Assembly (NCBI GenBank): GCA_963782465.1
Contig: CAWAJR010000005.1
Span: 620,001-684,000 of the forward strand
Direction of reading: 5' to 3'
Length of the DNA stretch: 64,000 bases
DNA from: JAODBJ01 sp963782465
Lineage (GTDB): Bacteria > Actinomycetota > Acidimicrobiia > IMCC26256 > PALSA-610
Positions 16,905 to 27,752 of the stretch are shown here, in pieces (the first letter of the stretch is position 1; each line of letters starts with the position of its first letter). The notes beneath the pieces were generated by a model, which worked only from the letters and a program-made list of their open reading frames with translations, did not search any database and was not told the DNA's origin. The position numbers were made by a program, and so were the translations under genes.

Positions 16905-17342
16905 TCAACGCGACGGCGCGGTCCCCGTACCCGGCTCCTTGCCCAACAGGCGCGCGTGCAATTCGGTGGTGAGCGCGTGGATCTGGCGGGTCAGGTCCGT
17001 GTTCGTGTGCAGTTCGAGTTCCTGCTCGTTGAAGTCGTGATCGGCTTTGGCCTGCGCGAAGTCTGATTGCCGGTTCTGCCCGATCATCACGAACGTCGAC
17101 AGGAAGATCGCTTCGAGCGACACCGTCATCGTGAGGAAGTTGAACGGGAACTTGTCGAGCCCGAACAACCCGGTACCACACCAGAGCGCGAACACGACCG
17201 CGTGGATGTAGACGAAGAGCATCGATCCGGCGAACTTCGTAATGCTGTCGGCAATACGAAGCTGTACGTCGCGCGCGCGACGTTCTTCGTGCGCGAGGAC
17301 GGCTGGGTGATGCCGCCGTTGCGGCTTGGGCGATTGCGCCAT
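16905..17342 (-). CDS. DUF1003 family membrane protein
   Basis: 145 residues from ATG 17342, which follows AAGGAG at ideal spacing; an upstream in-frame start at 17366 lacks a site. Two membrane helices (about 45-65 and 75-95) with the family motif FPFNFLTMTVSLEAIFLSTF and the following MIGQNRQ. A charged helical C-terminal tail follows. It ends three bases from the permease stop, converging with it. The function of DUF1003 proteins is not known. Confidence 0.85.
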   Translation of the reverse strand: MAQSPKPQRRHHPAVLAHEERRARDVQLRIADSITKFAGSMLFVYIHAVVFALWCGTGLFGLDKFPFNFLTMTVSLEAIFLSTFVMIGQNRQSDFAQAKADHDFNEQELELHTNTDLTRQIHALTTELHARLLGKEPGTGTAPSR

Positions 17343-17431
17343 GGCGACTCCTTGTCGGACCGCCACGCATCATCGCAAGCCAACCGCGCCGCGACCGGGC
17401 AATGCTGCGGGCGCGCACCGGGCCGGGACGC

Positions 17432-17466
17432 GCAGCGAGGGCCGGGGTGGGGCCGGCCCTCGCTGC
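17432..17466. terminator. 14-bp perfect stem-loop
   Basis: GCAGCGAGGGCCGG (17432-17445) pairs with 17453-17466 around a 7-nt loop. It is in the 271-bp gap between two minus-strand genes, downstream of the giant lipoprotein gene ending at 17614. There is no T-run, but its strength and position suggest a terminator. The rest of the gap shows no gene. Confidence 0.5.
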
Positions 17467-17613
17467 AAGCATCAAGTTTCGCGCATCGCGCGCCGTCGCG
17501 CACCCGCCTGGCAAAGAAACCCGGAGGCCCGCTGTCGGATCGTTACCGAGCCAGATTTTGCTCGAACGACGGTGAATTATCCGTACGAGCCGCACCCACG
17601 GTTCGGCAGGCCG

Positions 17614-20600
17614 CTACTGGCCCAGCGCGATCAGGTTCCCGTTCGACAGCGGCACGTACAGGACACCGTCGCGCACGGTCACCTCACCTTGCACCGTGCT
17701 CTTGGTGTTGTACTTGAAGACCGTCGCGCCGTTGGCGGTGTTGATGAACTTGATGTCGCCGCCGGCGCCGACCCCCTCGATCAGCAGCCCGGGCACCTCG
17801 GTGATCCCTGCGGTCATGAAGCTCGTCTGGCACGACCGCCATACGAACGCGCCGGTGGCCGGGTCGAGGGCGGAGATGTTGCCGTAGCAACTCTGGCCGT
17901 TGATCGTCGCGCCGCCCCCGCCCGCGTAGATGTAGGTGCCGTCGTAGCTGGCCGAGACGATCGAGCGCGGGCTGCCGCTCGGCTCCGCGACGGTCGACTG
18001 CCATACCGGTCCGGCGGCGAGGTCGTTGCGGTCCCACGCGTAGAAGAGCCCGTTCTTGTTGATCGCGCCGACCAGCGGCCGGCGCACGCCGTTGATGGTC
18101 GCGTCGAAGAGCGTCGGTGTCCCACCGAAGTCTTCGTCGCCGTACTGCTGCTCCGCCTGCGGCACCGTCCAACTCGACAGGATCGACAGGTCGCTGGCTC
18201 GCAGCTTGACGATCGACGGCGCCAGCGCGTCGCCGGGCTGGTGGCACACGTTCGGGGTGCCGGTCGTCACGTAGATGCTGCCGTCGCTCGGGTCGACGGC
18301 CGGTGACGTCCACACGCCGGCGCCGACGCAGCCGTCGGGCACGAGGTTGGCCCGGTGCTGGATGGCACCGGTCCGCGCGTCCATCTGCACCATCCGCCCC
18401 TGTACGAGCGGGCAGTCGCCGAACGACGCGACCCCTTCGTAGATGCTGCCGTTGAACAGGACCGGCGACGCCCAGAGGTAGTCGGCGGGCGGCGTGCCGA
18501 GATTCGTCTGCCAGATGACCGCTCCGGTCAGCGCGTTGAGGGCGTAGAAGTCGTCGAGGCCACCGGCGACGTACACGACGGGAGTGCCGTCGACCGTCGC
18601 CGCGACGACCGTGCCGCTCACTCCCGACACTGCGGGGAGGCAACCGTTGTCGACGTTCTGGCCCACGTCGATGGTCCACACGTCGTGCCCGGAGAGGTCG
18701 GTGGCGTGCTCGATGCCCGACCAGTCGCCCCAGTAGACCAGGTTGTTGGCGACGATGGGTTGCGCGAACGAACTGGTGCCACCGGGCGCCGTCCAGTGCA
18801 GCTTGAGGCTGGTCGCGTTCGCCGTCGTGATGCCGGTCTCGTTCGGGTAGTAGCCGGTCTTGCCGAGGTCACCGCGGTAGTTGTCGACCTGGATCGGAAG
18901 CGGTGGGCCGACGAGGTTGGTGAAGGCGTCCGCCGCCCCCGTCGTGCTCGTGCCGCCCGACGTCGTGACGGTCACGTCGACGGTGCCGCTCCCCGCGGGA
19001 GCAGTGGCTGTGATGCTCGTGTCGTTGTTGACCGTGAAACTCGTCGCCGCGTTGGCGCCGAAGGCGACACCGCTCGCGCCGGTGAAGTTCGTGCCGGTCA
19101 CCACCACCGATGTGCCTTCATACCCCGAGGCGGGGCTCACTCCGGTGACCGTCGGCGCGTCCGGCACCGTATAGGTGAAGTGGTCGGCCGGGCTGGTGCT
19201 GCTGGTACCGCCGGGTGTCGTGACGATGACGTCGACGGTTCCCGCCCCCGAGGGCGCGGTCGCGTAGATGGTGCTCGGATCGCTGACGGTGAACGTCGCC
19301 GCGTCGGCGCCGAAGCTCACCGCGGTCGCGCCCGCGAAGTTCGAACCGTTGATCGTCACCGACGTGCCATTGGGGCCCGACGTCGGGCTCAGGCTGCTCA
19401 CCGCGGGCGCGGGTGGCACCGTGTACGTGTACTGGTCGGCCCCGCTGGTCGCGCTGGTCCCGCCGGGCGTGGTGACCGTCACGTCGACGGTGCCGGTGGT
19501 GCCCGACGGCGCGGTGACCGTCATCGAGGTCGGGCTGTTCACCGAGAAGAAGAGTGCGGGGTTACTCGCCCCGAAGTTGATCGCGGTCGCGCCGGTGAGC
19601 CCGGTCCCGGTGATGGTGACGGTGGTGCCGCCGGTGCTGGGCCCGGTGGCCGGGCTGAGGCCGGTGATGGTGGGTGCCGGAGGAGTGGTGAACGTGAAAC
19701 GGTCACCTGCGTTCGTGGCGGTGGTACCACCGGCGGTCTTGACGGTGACGTCGACCGCGCCGAGCGCGTGAGCGGGCGACGTGGCCGTGATCGCGGTGTC
19801 GTTCTGAACGAGGAAGTCGGTGGCGGCGGTGCTCCCGAACTTCACCGCCGATGCGCTGCTGAGCCCGGTCCCGGTGATGGTGACGGTGGTGCCGCCGGTG
19901 CTGGGCCCGGAGGTCGGGCTGACGCTGGTGACGACCGGGACCGGAGGCGGCGGGCCGGCGGTGATGGCGACGTTCTGCACCTGGTGGATGTCGTTGAACC
20001 CGCCCGTCGCGCCGGTGAACCCGACGAGGACGTACGGCGGCAGGGTGGTCGTGTACGTCAAGACCTGGATGCCGTCCATCCACACGGTGATGCCGGTGGA
20101 ATAGGTGCTGATGGCGAAGTGGTGGACGGTGTCGGCGAGCGCCGAGATCGACGAGTTCGTCGTCACGTAGTTCATCGACTGCATGGGCGACGACGCGACC
20201 GCGATGCCGACGAAGTTGCTCGAAGGGTCGGTGCTGTTCTGCCAGGTGTCGAGGGAGATCGCGATCCCGTTGATGCCGGCGAACCCTTCACCGCCGCCGT
20301 TGTTGCCGAGCGCGGTGGGTTGGGTGACGCTCGCGTCGGCGAGGGTGAAGGTCATCCCGTCGGCACCCGCGCCGGCCGATGTAGCTGTCGAAGGTGGCGG
20401 TGATACCGGCGCCGGGTACGGGAGTGGGCCAGAACGCCGAGCCCGCGACCCAGTTGGTGGTGGGCGTGACCTGGAGGTTGGGTGGCGTCGAGGTGGTGTC
20501 GAGCTGCGCGGCCCCGTTGAGCTGCCAGCCACCGTCGACCGGCGACGGGATCGCGCCCGCCGCGGTCCCGGCCGTGTAGGTGAATTGGTCGTCCTCGCTC

Positions 20601-22617
20601 GTCGCGCTCGTGCCTTGCGGGGTGGTGACGGTGACGTCGACCGTGTCGGTGCCGGCCGGTGCGGTCGCGGTGATCGTGGTCGCGGTGTTGACCGTGAACG
20701 TCGCCGGGGTCGGGCCGAAGTCGACCTCCGTGGCGCCGGTGAGGCTCGTGCCGACGATCGAGACGAGCGTCCCCGCCGGCCCGCTGATGGGGTTGACGCT
20801 GGTAACGGTGGGCGGCGGGGGCGGCCCGGCGACGAAGGTGTAGTGGTCGTTCGCGTTCGTCGCGCTCGTGCCGCCGGCGGTCGTGACGGTGACGTCGACC
20901 GTGCCACTCCCGGCCGGTGCGGTCGCGGTGATACCCGTGTCGCTGTCGACGCTGAACGTCGCCGCGTTCGCTCCGAAACTCACCGCGGTCGCGCCGGTGA
21001 AGTTCGTGCCGGTGATGGTGACCGCCGTCCCGCCCGCGTCCGGTCCCGAAGCCGGGTCGAGCGCGGTGACGGTCGGCGGCGGTGGCGGGGGCGGAGGCCC
21101 GGCTTCGTAGGTGTACTGATCGTTCGCGTTCGTGGCGCTCGTGCGCCCGATGGCCGTGACGGTCACGTCGACCGTGTCGGACCCCGTAGGCGCAGTCGCG
21201 GTGATGCTGGTGTCGCTGTCGACGGTGAAGACCGCGGCGTTGAGACCGAAGTGCACGCCACTCGCGCCGGTGAAGTTCGTGCCGGTGATCGTGACCGCCG
21301 TCCCGCCGGTGCTCGGCCCGGATGCGGGGCTGACGCCGGTGACGGTCGGTGCGGGCGGCGGCGGACCGGCCGTGATCGACACGTTCTGCACCTGGTGGAC
21401 ATCGTTGAACCCGCCGGTCGCGCCGGTGAACCCGACGAGGACGTACGGCGGCAGGGCCGTCGCGTCATCGAGCACCTGGGTCCCGTCCATGGTCACGGTC
21501 ACCCCCGTCGAGGTGGTCGTCACCACGAAGTGGTGCACCGTGTCGACCAGCGACGGGATCGACGCGTTGGTGGCCACGTAGTTCAACGACTGCATCGGCG
21601 CCGACGTCGTCGCGATACCGACGAAATTGTTCGACGGGTCGCTCGTGTTCTGCCACGTGTCGAGCGAGACCGCGATCCCGTTGATACCCGCAAACCCTTC
21701 ACCGCCGCCGGTGTTACCGAGCGCGGTCGGTGTGGTGACACTCGCATCCGCGAGCGTGAACGTGAGCCCGTCGGCGCCCGCACCCGGCCCGATGTACGCG
21801 TCGAACGCAGCGGTCATACCGACGCCCGAGACGGGGGTCGGCCAGAACGCGGAACCCACCACCCAGTTGGTCGCGGGCGTCAGTTGGAGGTTCGCGGGCG
21901 ACCCCGTCGTGTCGAGCACCGCCGACCCGTTGAGCTGCCACCCACCGTCGACGGGTGACGGGATCGACCCGGGAGGCGGCCCGTCGTCGTAGGTGAACTG
22001 GTCGACCGCACTCGTCGCGCTCGTACCACCGCCGCTGCTCACGGTCACGTCGACCGTGCCTGTCCCTGCGGGCGACGTCGCGGTGATCGTCGTCGCGTCG
22101 TTCACCGTGAACGTCGCCGCGTTCGCACCGAAGTCGACCGCGGTCGCGGTATCGAAATCGGTGCCGGTGATGGTGACGGCCGTCCCGCCCGCGGTCGGCC
22201 CGACGTTGGGCTCACTCCGGTGACCGTGGGTACCGGCGGCGGGGCATCGCTGTAGGTGAACTGGTCGACCGCACTCGTCGTGCTCGTACCGCCGCCACTG
22301 CTCACGGTCACGTCGACCGTGCCCGTCCCCGGGGGTGACGTCGTGGTGATCGTCGTCGGGTCGTTCACCGTGAACGTCGCGACGTTCGCACCGAACTGGA
22401 CCACGGTCGCGTTGTTGAATTGTGTGCCGGTGATGGTGACGGTGGTCCCGCCGACGGTCGGGCCCGACGTGGGGCTGACTCCGATGACGGTGGGTACCGG
22501 CGGCGGGCCGCAACTGGTCAGGCCGGCGAAGAGCACAGCCATGCTCGCGACGACGAGCATCGTCCGCGCCGGGCGCCGTCGCGCCTTCGAGCGCACCGTC
22601 GCGGGGAGGAGGCTCAT
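17614..22617 (-). CDS. Giant IPT/TIG-repeat, lectin and beta-propeller lipoprotein (two frame breaks)
   Basis: About 1,667 residues when two frame breaks are bridged (22197-22201, one base missing; 20374-20377, two bases missing by comparison with the paralogous module). ATG 22617 opens a lipoprotein signal with lipobox LTSC (Cys36). Order after it: two IPT/TIG Ig-like domains (pattern VSPTSGPTVGGTTVTITG), an L-type lectin-like domain (DGLTFTLADAS, SLDTWQNTSDPSNNFVGIA), three IPT domains, a second lectin-like domain, four IPT domains, and a C-terminal PQQ-type beta-propeller of about 430 residues (DNYRGDLGKTGYYPNE, LDPATGAFVWRS). It should be exported and membrane-anchored. Lectin plus Ig plus propeller suggests carbohydrate binding or adhesion; no catalytic motif is seen. 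Confidence 0.8.
19950..20570 (-). repeat. Lectin-like module, copy 2 (paralogous to about 21350-21970)
   Basis: This approximately 620-bp segment repeats the segment at about 21350-21970 in the same orientation, with long identical stretches, for example around 20275 and 21690. Both encode the same lectin-like domain, so the gene grew by internal duplication. Comparison of the two copies shows where two bases are missing in this one (20374-20377). Confidence 0.75.
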
Positions 22618-22885
22618 GAAACGCTCGTGCCGCGACGCAGCGTGCTCATCCGTGATCTCTCCCCGCCGCACTCCAAGTCTGGTGCCACGGAGAGTAACAG
22701 GACGCCCCGGGCAAAGGCCACTGGCCGTAAGAATTCCGGCGCCTGCCGGCCGACCGTGGCTGCAGGGAGTGGTGCAACGAGCAAGGTGCCGCCGCCTTCC
22801 CTACGGATCCGGTTCAGACGGCCGGCCTCGATCGCGCGCGGCTCGACGCCCGCCGGCCCGAGGGCAGGGCGGAGCGGGGAAGCAC

Positions 22886-23452
22886 TCAGGTGGCGAAGAC
22901 TTGGTGCTCCGCCGACCGGCTGGCCGCGTGAACGAAGCCCGCGACGGCGGCAAGGAAGAGGATCCCGGCAATCAAGTAGCAGATGATCGCGGCGGTCTGT
23001 GCCCGATCACCGAAGATGCTGAACCCGTAGCTCGTGAGCAGGAGACCCCGCAATGTCTCGCCTCGGAACAGTGTGTCGACCTTGGCGCTCAATGCCTGGG
23101 CCTCGGAACTGTTCTGGTTGGGCAGTGCGCGCAACTCGCTGCTCGTCTCCGCGTAGGTCTTGCCGTTGTTGACTTCGCCGAGGTGCACGGCGATGTAGTG
23201 ATTGGCGTAGCAGGCGGCTTCGGGCCCGGTGACGAGCGGCTTGCCGGCGTACTTCTTGAGGCACGGGTCGTTCTCGTTCGGCTGCAGCCCGGCCGCCGGC
23301 GTGAACGTGATCTTCTGCTGGGCGAGCTGGTCGTGAACGTAGTTGTGCGCGAAGTTCGCCTGGCTCTGCAGGACGAGGCCCAAGACGAGCAGCCCGGCGG
23401 CGACGAGCACGCCCCCGGCGGCGAAGATCAGATCGAGGCTGCGACGGGTCAT
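22886..23452 (-). CDS. Membrane protein with extracytoplasmic loop, unknown function
   Basis: 188 residues from ATG 23452, preceded by AAGGAG. One membrane helix near the N-terminus (LIFAAGGVLVAAGLLVLGLV) and one or two near the C-terminus (TAAIICYLIAGILFLAAVAG) flank an extracytoplasmic region of about 110 residues with two cysteines that could form a disulphide (PCLKKYAG and AACYANHY). I do not recognise the family. The 268-bp gap to the lipoprotein gene (22618-22885) shows no gene. Confidence 0.7.
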   Translation of the reverse strand: MTRRSLDLIFAAGGVLVAAGLLVLGLVLQSQANFAHNYVHDQLAQQKITFTPAAGLQPNENDPCLKKYAGKPLVTGPEAACYANHYIAVHLGEVNNGKTYAETSSELRALPNQNSSEAQALSAKVDTLFRGETLRGLLLTSYGFSIFGDRAQTAAIICYLIAGILFLAAVAGFVHAASRSAEHQVFAT

Positions 23453-23769
23453 ACCGGCATCTCCTTCCCCGAGTGGTGGAACACGCGGACCCAGGGGAAT
23501 CGGACGAGAGCGGCCGCACGAACAACGTGGGAGTCGAGAGCGCTGCGGCGCGGTGTCGTGCGCATTTGCACGGGCGTGCTGCCGTTCATGTGCCCCCTCG
23601 ACTGAGCAAGGCGACAACCGCCGAGGTGACCCGAAGTCGATCGTTCCCCGTCGGACGGACTATCCGATGATACCGGCGCGACTCCGGCGCGCGCTGTCGC
23701 TCGACACGTTCGGCTTCGGTTTATCGGCGATGACCGGAGGGTACGCGGCGCTCGGTACCCTGGGCCGGG
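23453..23769. other. Divergent intergenic region, no gene seen
   Basis: 317 bp between a minus-strand membrane gene and the plus-strand acyltransferase. It must hold promoters for both. I see no strong dyad, RNA or conserved short frame in it. Confidence 0.5.
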
Positions 23770-25773
23770 ATGGCTCGTACCGTCGACGACGTCGCGGTCG
23801 GCCCGGCGAGAGTGGTGCGCAGCCCGTCCCTGGGGTATCACCCCGCACTCGACGGGCTGCGTGGTCTCGCGCTGCTCGCGATCATCGCCTACCACTCGCA
23901 GGTCGGTTGGGCGCCCGGAGCGTTCCTCAGCGTCTCGACGTTCTTCACGCTGTCGGGCTTCCTGATCACGAGCCTGCTGCTGATCGAGCGCACCCGCAGC
24001 GGCCGTATCTCGCTCGGCGGGTTCTGGGCGCGCCGCCTCCGCCGGTTGATGCCGGCCGCGCTCACCGCGATCTTCGCCATCGTCGTCGCGACCTGGATCT
24101 TGGGCGACTCGACGCAGCTTTCGCGCCTTCGCAGCGACGCGCTTTCAGCACTCGGGTACGTCGCGAACTGGCACTTCATCGCGGCCGGCGACAAGTACGG
24201 AGCCGGCTTCGCGAGCCCGTCGCCGTTCACGCACTTCTGGACGTTGGCGATCGAGGAGCAGTTCTACATCGTCCTGCCGCCACTCACCGCCGGGGTACTC
24301 CTGCTCACACGCGGCTCACGACGCACGCTCGCGTGGGTGTACGCGGCGATCATCGCCGCGTCGCTCGCGTGGAGCCAGGTGCTGCTGCACCACGGCGTGT
24401 CGCTCGATCGCCTCTACTGGGGCACCGACGTGCGCGTCGTCGAGTTCCTCGTGGGTTCGATGCTCGCGCTCGTATTCGTGACGTGGCCGGAGCCGCTCGC
24501 CGGCCGCGCGCGGCGCGGCGCGAACGTGCTCGGCACGGGCGCGCTCGCGGCGATGCTCGTGCTCTGGGCCACCGCGGGATTCGAGAACCGCACCGTGTAC
24601 TCGGGTGGGCTCGCGGCGTACTCACTGCTCACCGCGGCCGTGATCTTCGCCGCGCTCCAGCCTGGGAGCGTCCCGCAGCGCGTGCTCGCGTGGCGGCCGC
24701 TCGCGTGGATCGGCCTCGTCTCGTACGGCGCGTACCTCGTGCACTTCCCGATCCTGATCTGGCTCGCGTCGCATACCGGGTTACGGCCCGCGCAGCGGCT
24801 CGCGCTCGCGCTCCCGCTCACCTTGGTCGTTGCCGGCCTGTCGGCCCGGTTCCTCGAGCGGCCGATCCGCAGCCGCCGGCGTCTCGCCGGGCCGCGGACG
24901 TGGCTCGCGGCGAGTACGGCCGTCGCCGTCACCGCGGCCTCGATCTTCACGGTGACCACCGTCGCGGGCGCCGGTCCCGGCGATCAGCTCGCGAACGTCT
25001 CGGCGATCTTCCAGCGCGACCTCGCCAAGCTGCGCCCCGCGATCGTCGGCTCTCACGCGCCGCGCGTCGCGACCTACGGCGACTCGACGGCGCTGATGGC
25101 CGGCCTCGGTGTACTCGAGTACAGCATCGGCCACCCGAAACAGGTCGTCGCGGAACGCGGCTGGGCGCAGCTCGGGTGCGGGCTGCTCGGCAACGTGAAG
25201 CGCCGTGTCCAGGGCCAGGTCGTGTCCCCGCCGGCCATGTGCAAGGACTGGCTCGCGGGATGGAAGGCCGACGTCGCCGCGAACCCGGTCGACATCGCCG
25301 TTGTCGAGTTGGGGACCTACGAGGTCACCGACCAGCAGCTCGGCGGACACGGCCCGTTCCTCACCATCGGCAAAGACGCCGCGCTCGACAACGCGTTCCG
25401 CCGCGCGCTGCAACAAGGCGTCGACACGCTCCTCGCTCACGCCCGCATCGTCGTGCTCCTCTCGAGCCCCAACGTCGACGTCGGCCGCGTCGACGGCCGG
25501 TCGCCCAACACCGCCTACCCCGAGTCGGACCCGGCGCGCATGGAGCGCTTCCGGCAGATGCTCGACGACGTCGCCGCGCGGTCGTCACGCGTGAAGGTGC
25601 TCGACTACGCCGGGTGGCTCGCGCACCGGCCGGACGAGCACCATCTGCGGCCCGACGGCGTGCACCTGACTGCGTCCACGACGGGCACCGTCGCGGCCTG
25701 GCTGGTACCCCAGTTGCTTCGGGCCTATCACGACGCGACCGGGCGCGACACCACGCAGGTCACGCAACCCTGA
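23770..25773 (+). CDS. Acyltransferase-3 / SGNH membrane O-acyltransferase
   Basis: 667 residues. The N-terminal about 370 form the acyltransferase-3 membrane domain (YHPALDGLRGLALLAIIAYH with the catalytic-type His, FFTLSGFLITSLLL, FWTLAIEEQFYIVLPPLT). After a membrane helix comes an SGNH hydrolase-like domain: block I GDS with Ser439, and DGVH with Asp629 and His632. This OafA-like fusion transfers acetyl or other acyl groups from the cytoplasm to sugars outside the membrane, modifying surface polysaccharide or peptidoglycan. It stands alone, with no glycan gene next to it. ATG 23770 starts just before the first conserved block. Confidence 0.9.
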   Translation: MARTVDDVAVGPARVVRSPSLGYHPALDGLRGLALLAIIAYHSQVGWAPGAFLSVSTFFTLSGFLITSLLLIERTRSGRISLGGFWARRLRRLMPAALTAIFAIVVATWILGDSTQLSRLRSDALSALGYVANWHFIAAGDKYGAGFASPSPFTHFWTLAIEEQFYIVLPPLTAGVLLLTRGSRRTLAWVYAAIIAASLAWSQVLLHHGVSLDRLYWGTDVRVVEFLVGSMLALVFVTWPEPLAGRARRGANVLGTGALAAMLVLWATAGFENRTVYSGGLAAYSLLTAAVIFAALQPGSVPQRVLAWRPLAWIGLVSYGAYLVHFPILIWLASHTGLRPAQRLALALPLTLVVAGLSARFLERPIRSRRRLAGPRTWLAASTAVAVTAASIFTVTTVAGAGPGDQLANVSAIFQRDLAKLRPAIVGSHAPRVATYGDSTALMAGLGVLEYSIGHPKQVVAERGWAQLGCGLLGNVKRRVQGQVVSPPAMCKDWLAGWKADVAANPVDIAVVELGTYEVTDQQLGGHGPFLTIGKDAALDNAFRRALQQGVDTLLAHARIVVLLSSPNVDVGRVDGRSPNTAYPESDPARMERFRQMLDDVAARSSRVKVLDYAGWLAHRPDEHHLRPDGVHLTASTTGTVAAWLVPQLLRAYHDATGRDTTQVTQP

Positions 25774-25809
25774 CCGCGATCCAAGGTTGAACGGTGCCGT
25801 CCGGCTCCC

Positions 25810-26715
25810 TCACGACGCGGCGAGCGCCTTACCGGCGACGTCTCGCGCGACCTTCAGCTGCGCGGCGTTCGACCCCGGGCCGGTGACGTTCACGTCGACG
25901 AGCAGTGTTGACGTGCAGACCCGCAGGTTCCCGACGTTGATCGCTCCGCCGCTGGCGTCGAATGACCACCGAGCCGACGTGCCGAGCCCTGTCACCGGCG
26001 TCGACGAGCCGACCGGCCGCGGGCAATGCACAGATCCCGACGGGAAGTCGGCGGCGCGCGCGACCGCGAGTGTCACCTCGGTCGGATTGGAGGCGTCGGG
26101 CTTGGCCCACGAGCACGCGTGCTCGGTCCAGTTCGCGGTGTCTTCGCTCACGTGATTCGTCGCCGCGTCTCCCGCGTCGAGCGGGTTGCCGGCGAACTGC
26201 TCGATGTCGGCCTGGGTCACCAACGTGCACGGGAACTCCGCCGCGGCCGAGCCAGATGTCGTGTTCGGGGTTCCGCTCGTGCTCGAACCGCTGCCGCCGG
26301 GGTCGATCGAGATCGTGTGGCACACGACGTCGGCGCTCCCGAGACCGGAGGTGTTGATCTCCCAGTCACCGGTTGAACCGGGCGCGACGGTTGCGATGTC
26401 GACGCTGCCGGTCGCGAGCAACTTGTTGGTCGCGGAGTCGTACACACCGAGTTGCAGCCGGTACGCCGACGGGCTCGACCCGTCGTTCTCGACCGTGCCC
26501 GACGCGCTGCCGGTACCACCGTTGTTGTCGCACGTTTCGATATCGACGAGTGCCGGCGTCGTCCCGCCCGACCCCGTCGATGGTGCCGTTGTCGGTGCAC
26601 CCGACGGGATGGTCGTCGCCACCGTCGAGGTGGTCGACGCCCTGTTCGACGACGATCCGCACGCCGCGCCGAACCCGGCGAGGACCGCGATCAACACCAC
26701 TGTTCGCCTCACCAC
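25810..26715 (-). CDS. Secreted lipoprotein, DUF3558-like C-terminal half
   Basis: 301 residues. The N-terminus is a lipoprotein signal with lipobox GAAC (Cys19), then a Ser/Thr-rich linker. Residues about 55-145 form a beta-rich domain resembling FxLYD-type Ig-like modules (GTVENDGSSPSAYRLQLGVY). The rest, CTLVTQADIEQFAGNPL through CSWAKPD and a final Cys pair, resembles the DUF3558 lipoproteins of actinobacteria. The function is unknown. It converges on the acyltransferase gene (36-bp gap). Confidence 0.75.
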   Translation of the reverse strand: MVRRTVVLIAVLAGFGAACGSSSNRASTTSTVATTIPSGAPTTAPSTGSGGTTPALVDIETCDNNGGTGSASGTVENDGSSPSAYRLQLGVYDSATNKLLATGSVDIATVAPGSTGDWEINTSGLGSADVVCHTISIDPGGSGSSTSGTPNTTSGSAAAEFPCTLVTQADIEQFAGNPLDAGDAATNHVSEDTANWTEHACSWAKPDASNPTEVTLAVARAADFPSGSVHCPRPVGSSTPVTGLGTSARWSFDASGGAINVGNLRVCTSTLLVDVNVTGPGSNAAQLKVARDVAGKALAAS

Positions 26716-26835
26716 CAGCTCCCGTCGCTCGACCCCTCACACAGCCTTGAGTGAGGGCGCGCTCGATGCAAGGGACATTTCGACGGGAGCACCCGGGCGC
26801 GGGCGCGCCGGGCGCGGATCGGGCACGATGTACGC

Positions 26836-27017
26836 GTGGTCCTGGTCATGGGGTTCGTAGCCGTGGTGCTGCTTCTCGTGCGCTTCGCGCGGGTACAGCC
26901 GCTCGACGCCGACTCGCATACCGCGGGCTCGGACGTACAGCTGCCCTCGCTCTGATCGCGCTGGGAGCCTCATGCGCCGGGCTCGCGTGGATCATCGCCC
27001 GTCACTACGGAGCCTGA
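26836..27017 (+). CDS. Small two-helix membrane protein, frame probably broken near 26945
   Basis: GTG 26836 gives VVLVMGFVAVVLLLVRFARV and a polar stretch ending at TGA 26953-26955 (39 residues). In the adjacent frame a second hydrophobic helix follows immediately (LALIALGASCAGLAWIIARH) and ends at TGA 27015-27017. Adding one G at the CTGCCC near 26945, which would make GGCC, joins them into about 60 residues with two helices. The repair is the same type as in other broken genes here. The protein is unknown; the call rests on joined hydrophobicity and is tentative. Confidence 0.4.
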
Positions 27018-27099
27018 CACCAGATCGCGCCGGTCTCATCCCCGCTGTCGAGCGGCGGCGCCAGCGCGGCCGCGACCGACATTGTTCGGTCCGTGCGCG

Positions 27100-27540
27100 T
27101 CAGGCGGGTCGGCCGGCGCGGCGCACCGTTGTGACCGCGAGGACGAGAAGCACGCCGCTTACGCCGGTTCCAAGCACAAGTGCCCAGTACTTCCCCCCGG
27201 TGTCGACCGCGCAGGCACCGACAAGCAGGGGGGCCATGGCCGTCACCCATCGCACGTACAGAACGCGGTCGCTGTTCACCGGTGCGCGACTGCGCTGAAC
27301 GATGACGCTGGGCAGTCGGAACCAGGCGACGACGGCATACGCGATGAACGCTGCGGCGGCGAGCGCGATGCCGCTGCTGAAAGCCTTGTCCGCGTTCACG
27401 ACCGCGGCCGCCGATGACGCAATCGTGAGACCACATATGAGCGTTGCGGCGAGCCAGGCGCCCGGCCGACGGCGGATCGACGAGCCGAGTCGGTCAGTGA
27501 CCGTATCGGGGCCGTCCAGACTGCCCATGACGCGGCTCAT
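27100..27540 (-). CDS. Four-helix membrane protein, unknown
   Basis: 146 residues from ATG 27540, which overlaps the stop of the upstream gene (ATGA). Four membrane helices are evident (WLAATLICGLTIASSAAAVV; SGIALAAAAFIAYAVVAWF; VTAMAPLLVGACAVD; ALVLGTGVSGVLLVLAVTTV), with a basic loop after the second. No family is recognised. Translational coupling with the preceding small membrane protein suggests that they act together. Confidence 0.65.
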   Translation of the reverse strand: MSRVMGSLDGPDTVTDRLGSSIRRRPGAWLAATLICGLTIASSAAAVVNADKAFSSGIALAAAAFIAYAVVAWFRLPSVIVQRSRAPVNSDRVLYVRWVTAMAPLLVGACAVDTGGKYWALVLGTGVSGVLLVLAVTTVRRAGRPA

Positions 27541-27752
27541 TGTGGAACCGACGGCCGCGCGGCTCGGCGCCCTTCCACCCACAACAAGACGGAAATGGCG
27601 GCCAGCACGAAGCCAATCTGAGCGAGGCCGGCGCCGACAATCTCGAAAAGAACTTCCTCGGTCGTCGAATACGAGTGCAACGTGAATGGCGCAGCGGCCA
27701 ACGCGACACCGACCACAAAGAGCACGACGCCCCAGCGGAACAAACGAGCCAT
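27537..27752 (-). CDS. Small two-helix membrane protein, unknown
   Basis: 71 residues from ATG 27752 (MARLFRWGVVLFVVGVALAA). Two membrane helices are separated by a short loop (STTEEVLFEIVGAGLAQIG), with a basic C-terminus. The stop overlaps the next start. No clear ribosome site precedes the ATG. It resembles short actinobacterial membrane proteins of unknown role. Confidence 0.6.
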   Translation of the reverse strand: MARLFRWGVVLFVVGVALAAAPFTLHSYSTTEEVLFEIVGAGLAQIGFVLAAISVLLWVEGRRAARPSVPQ

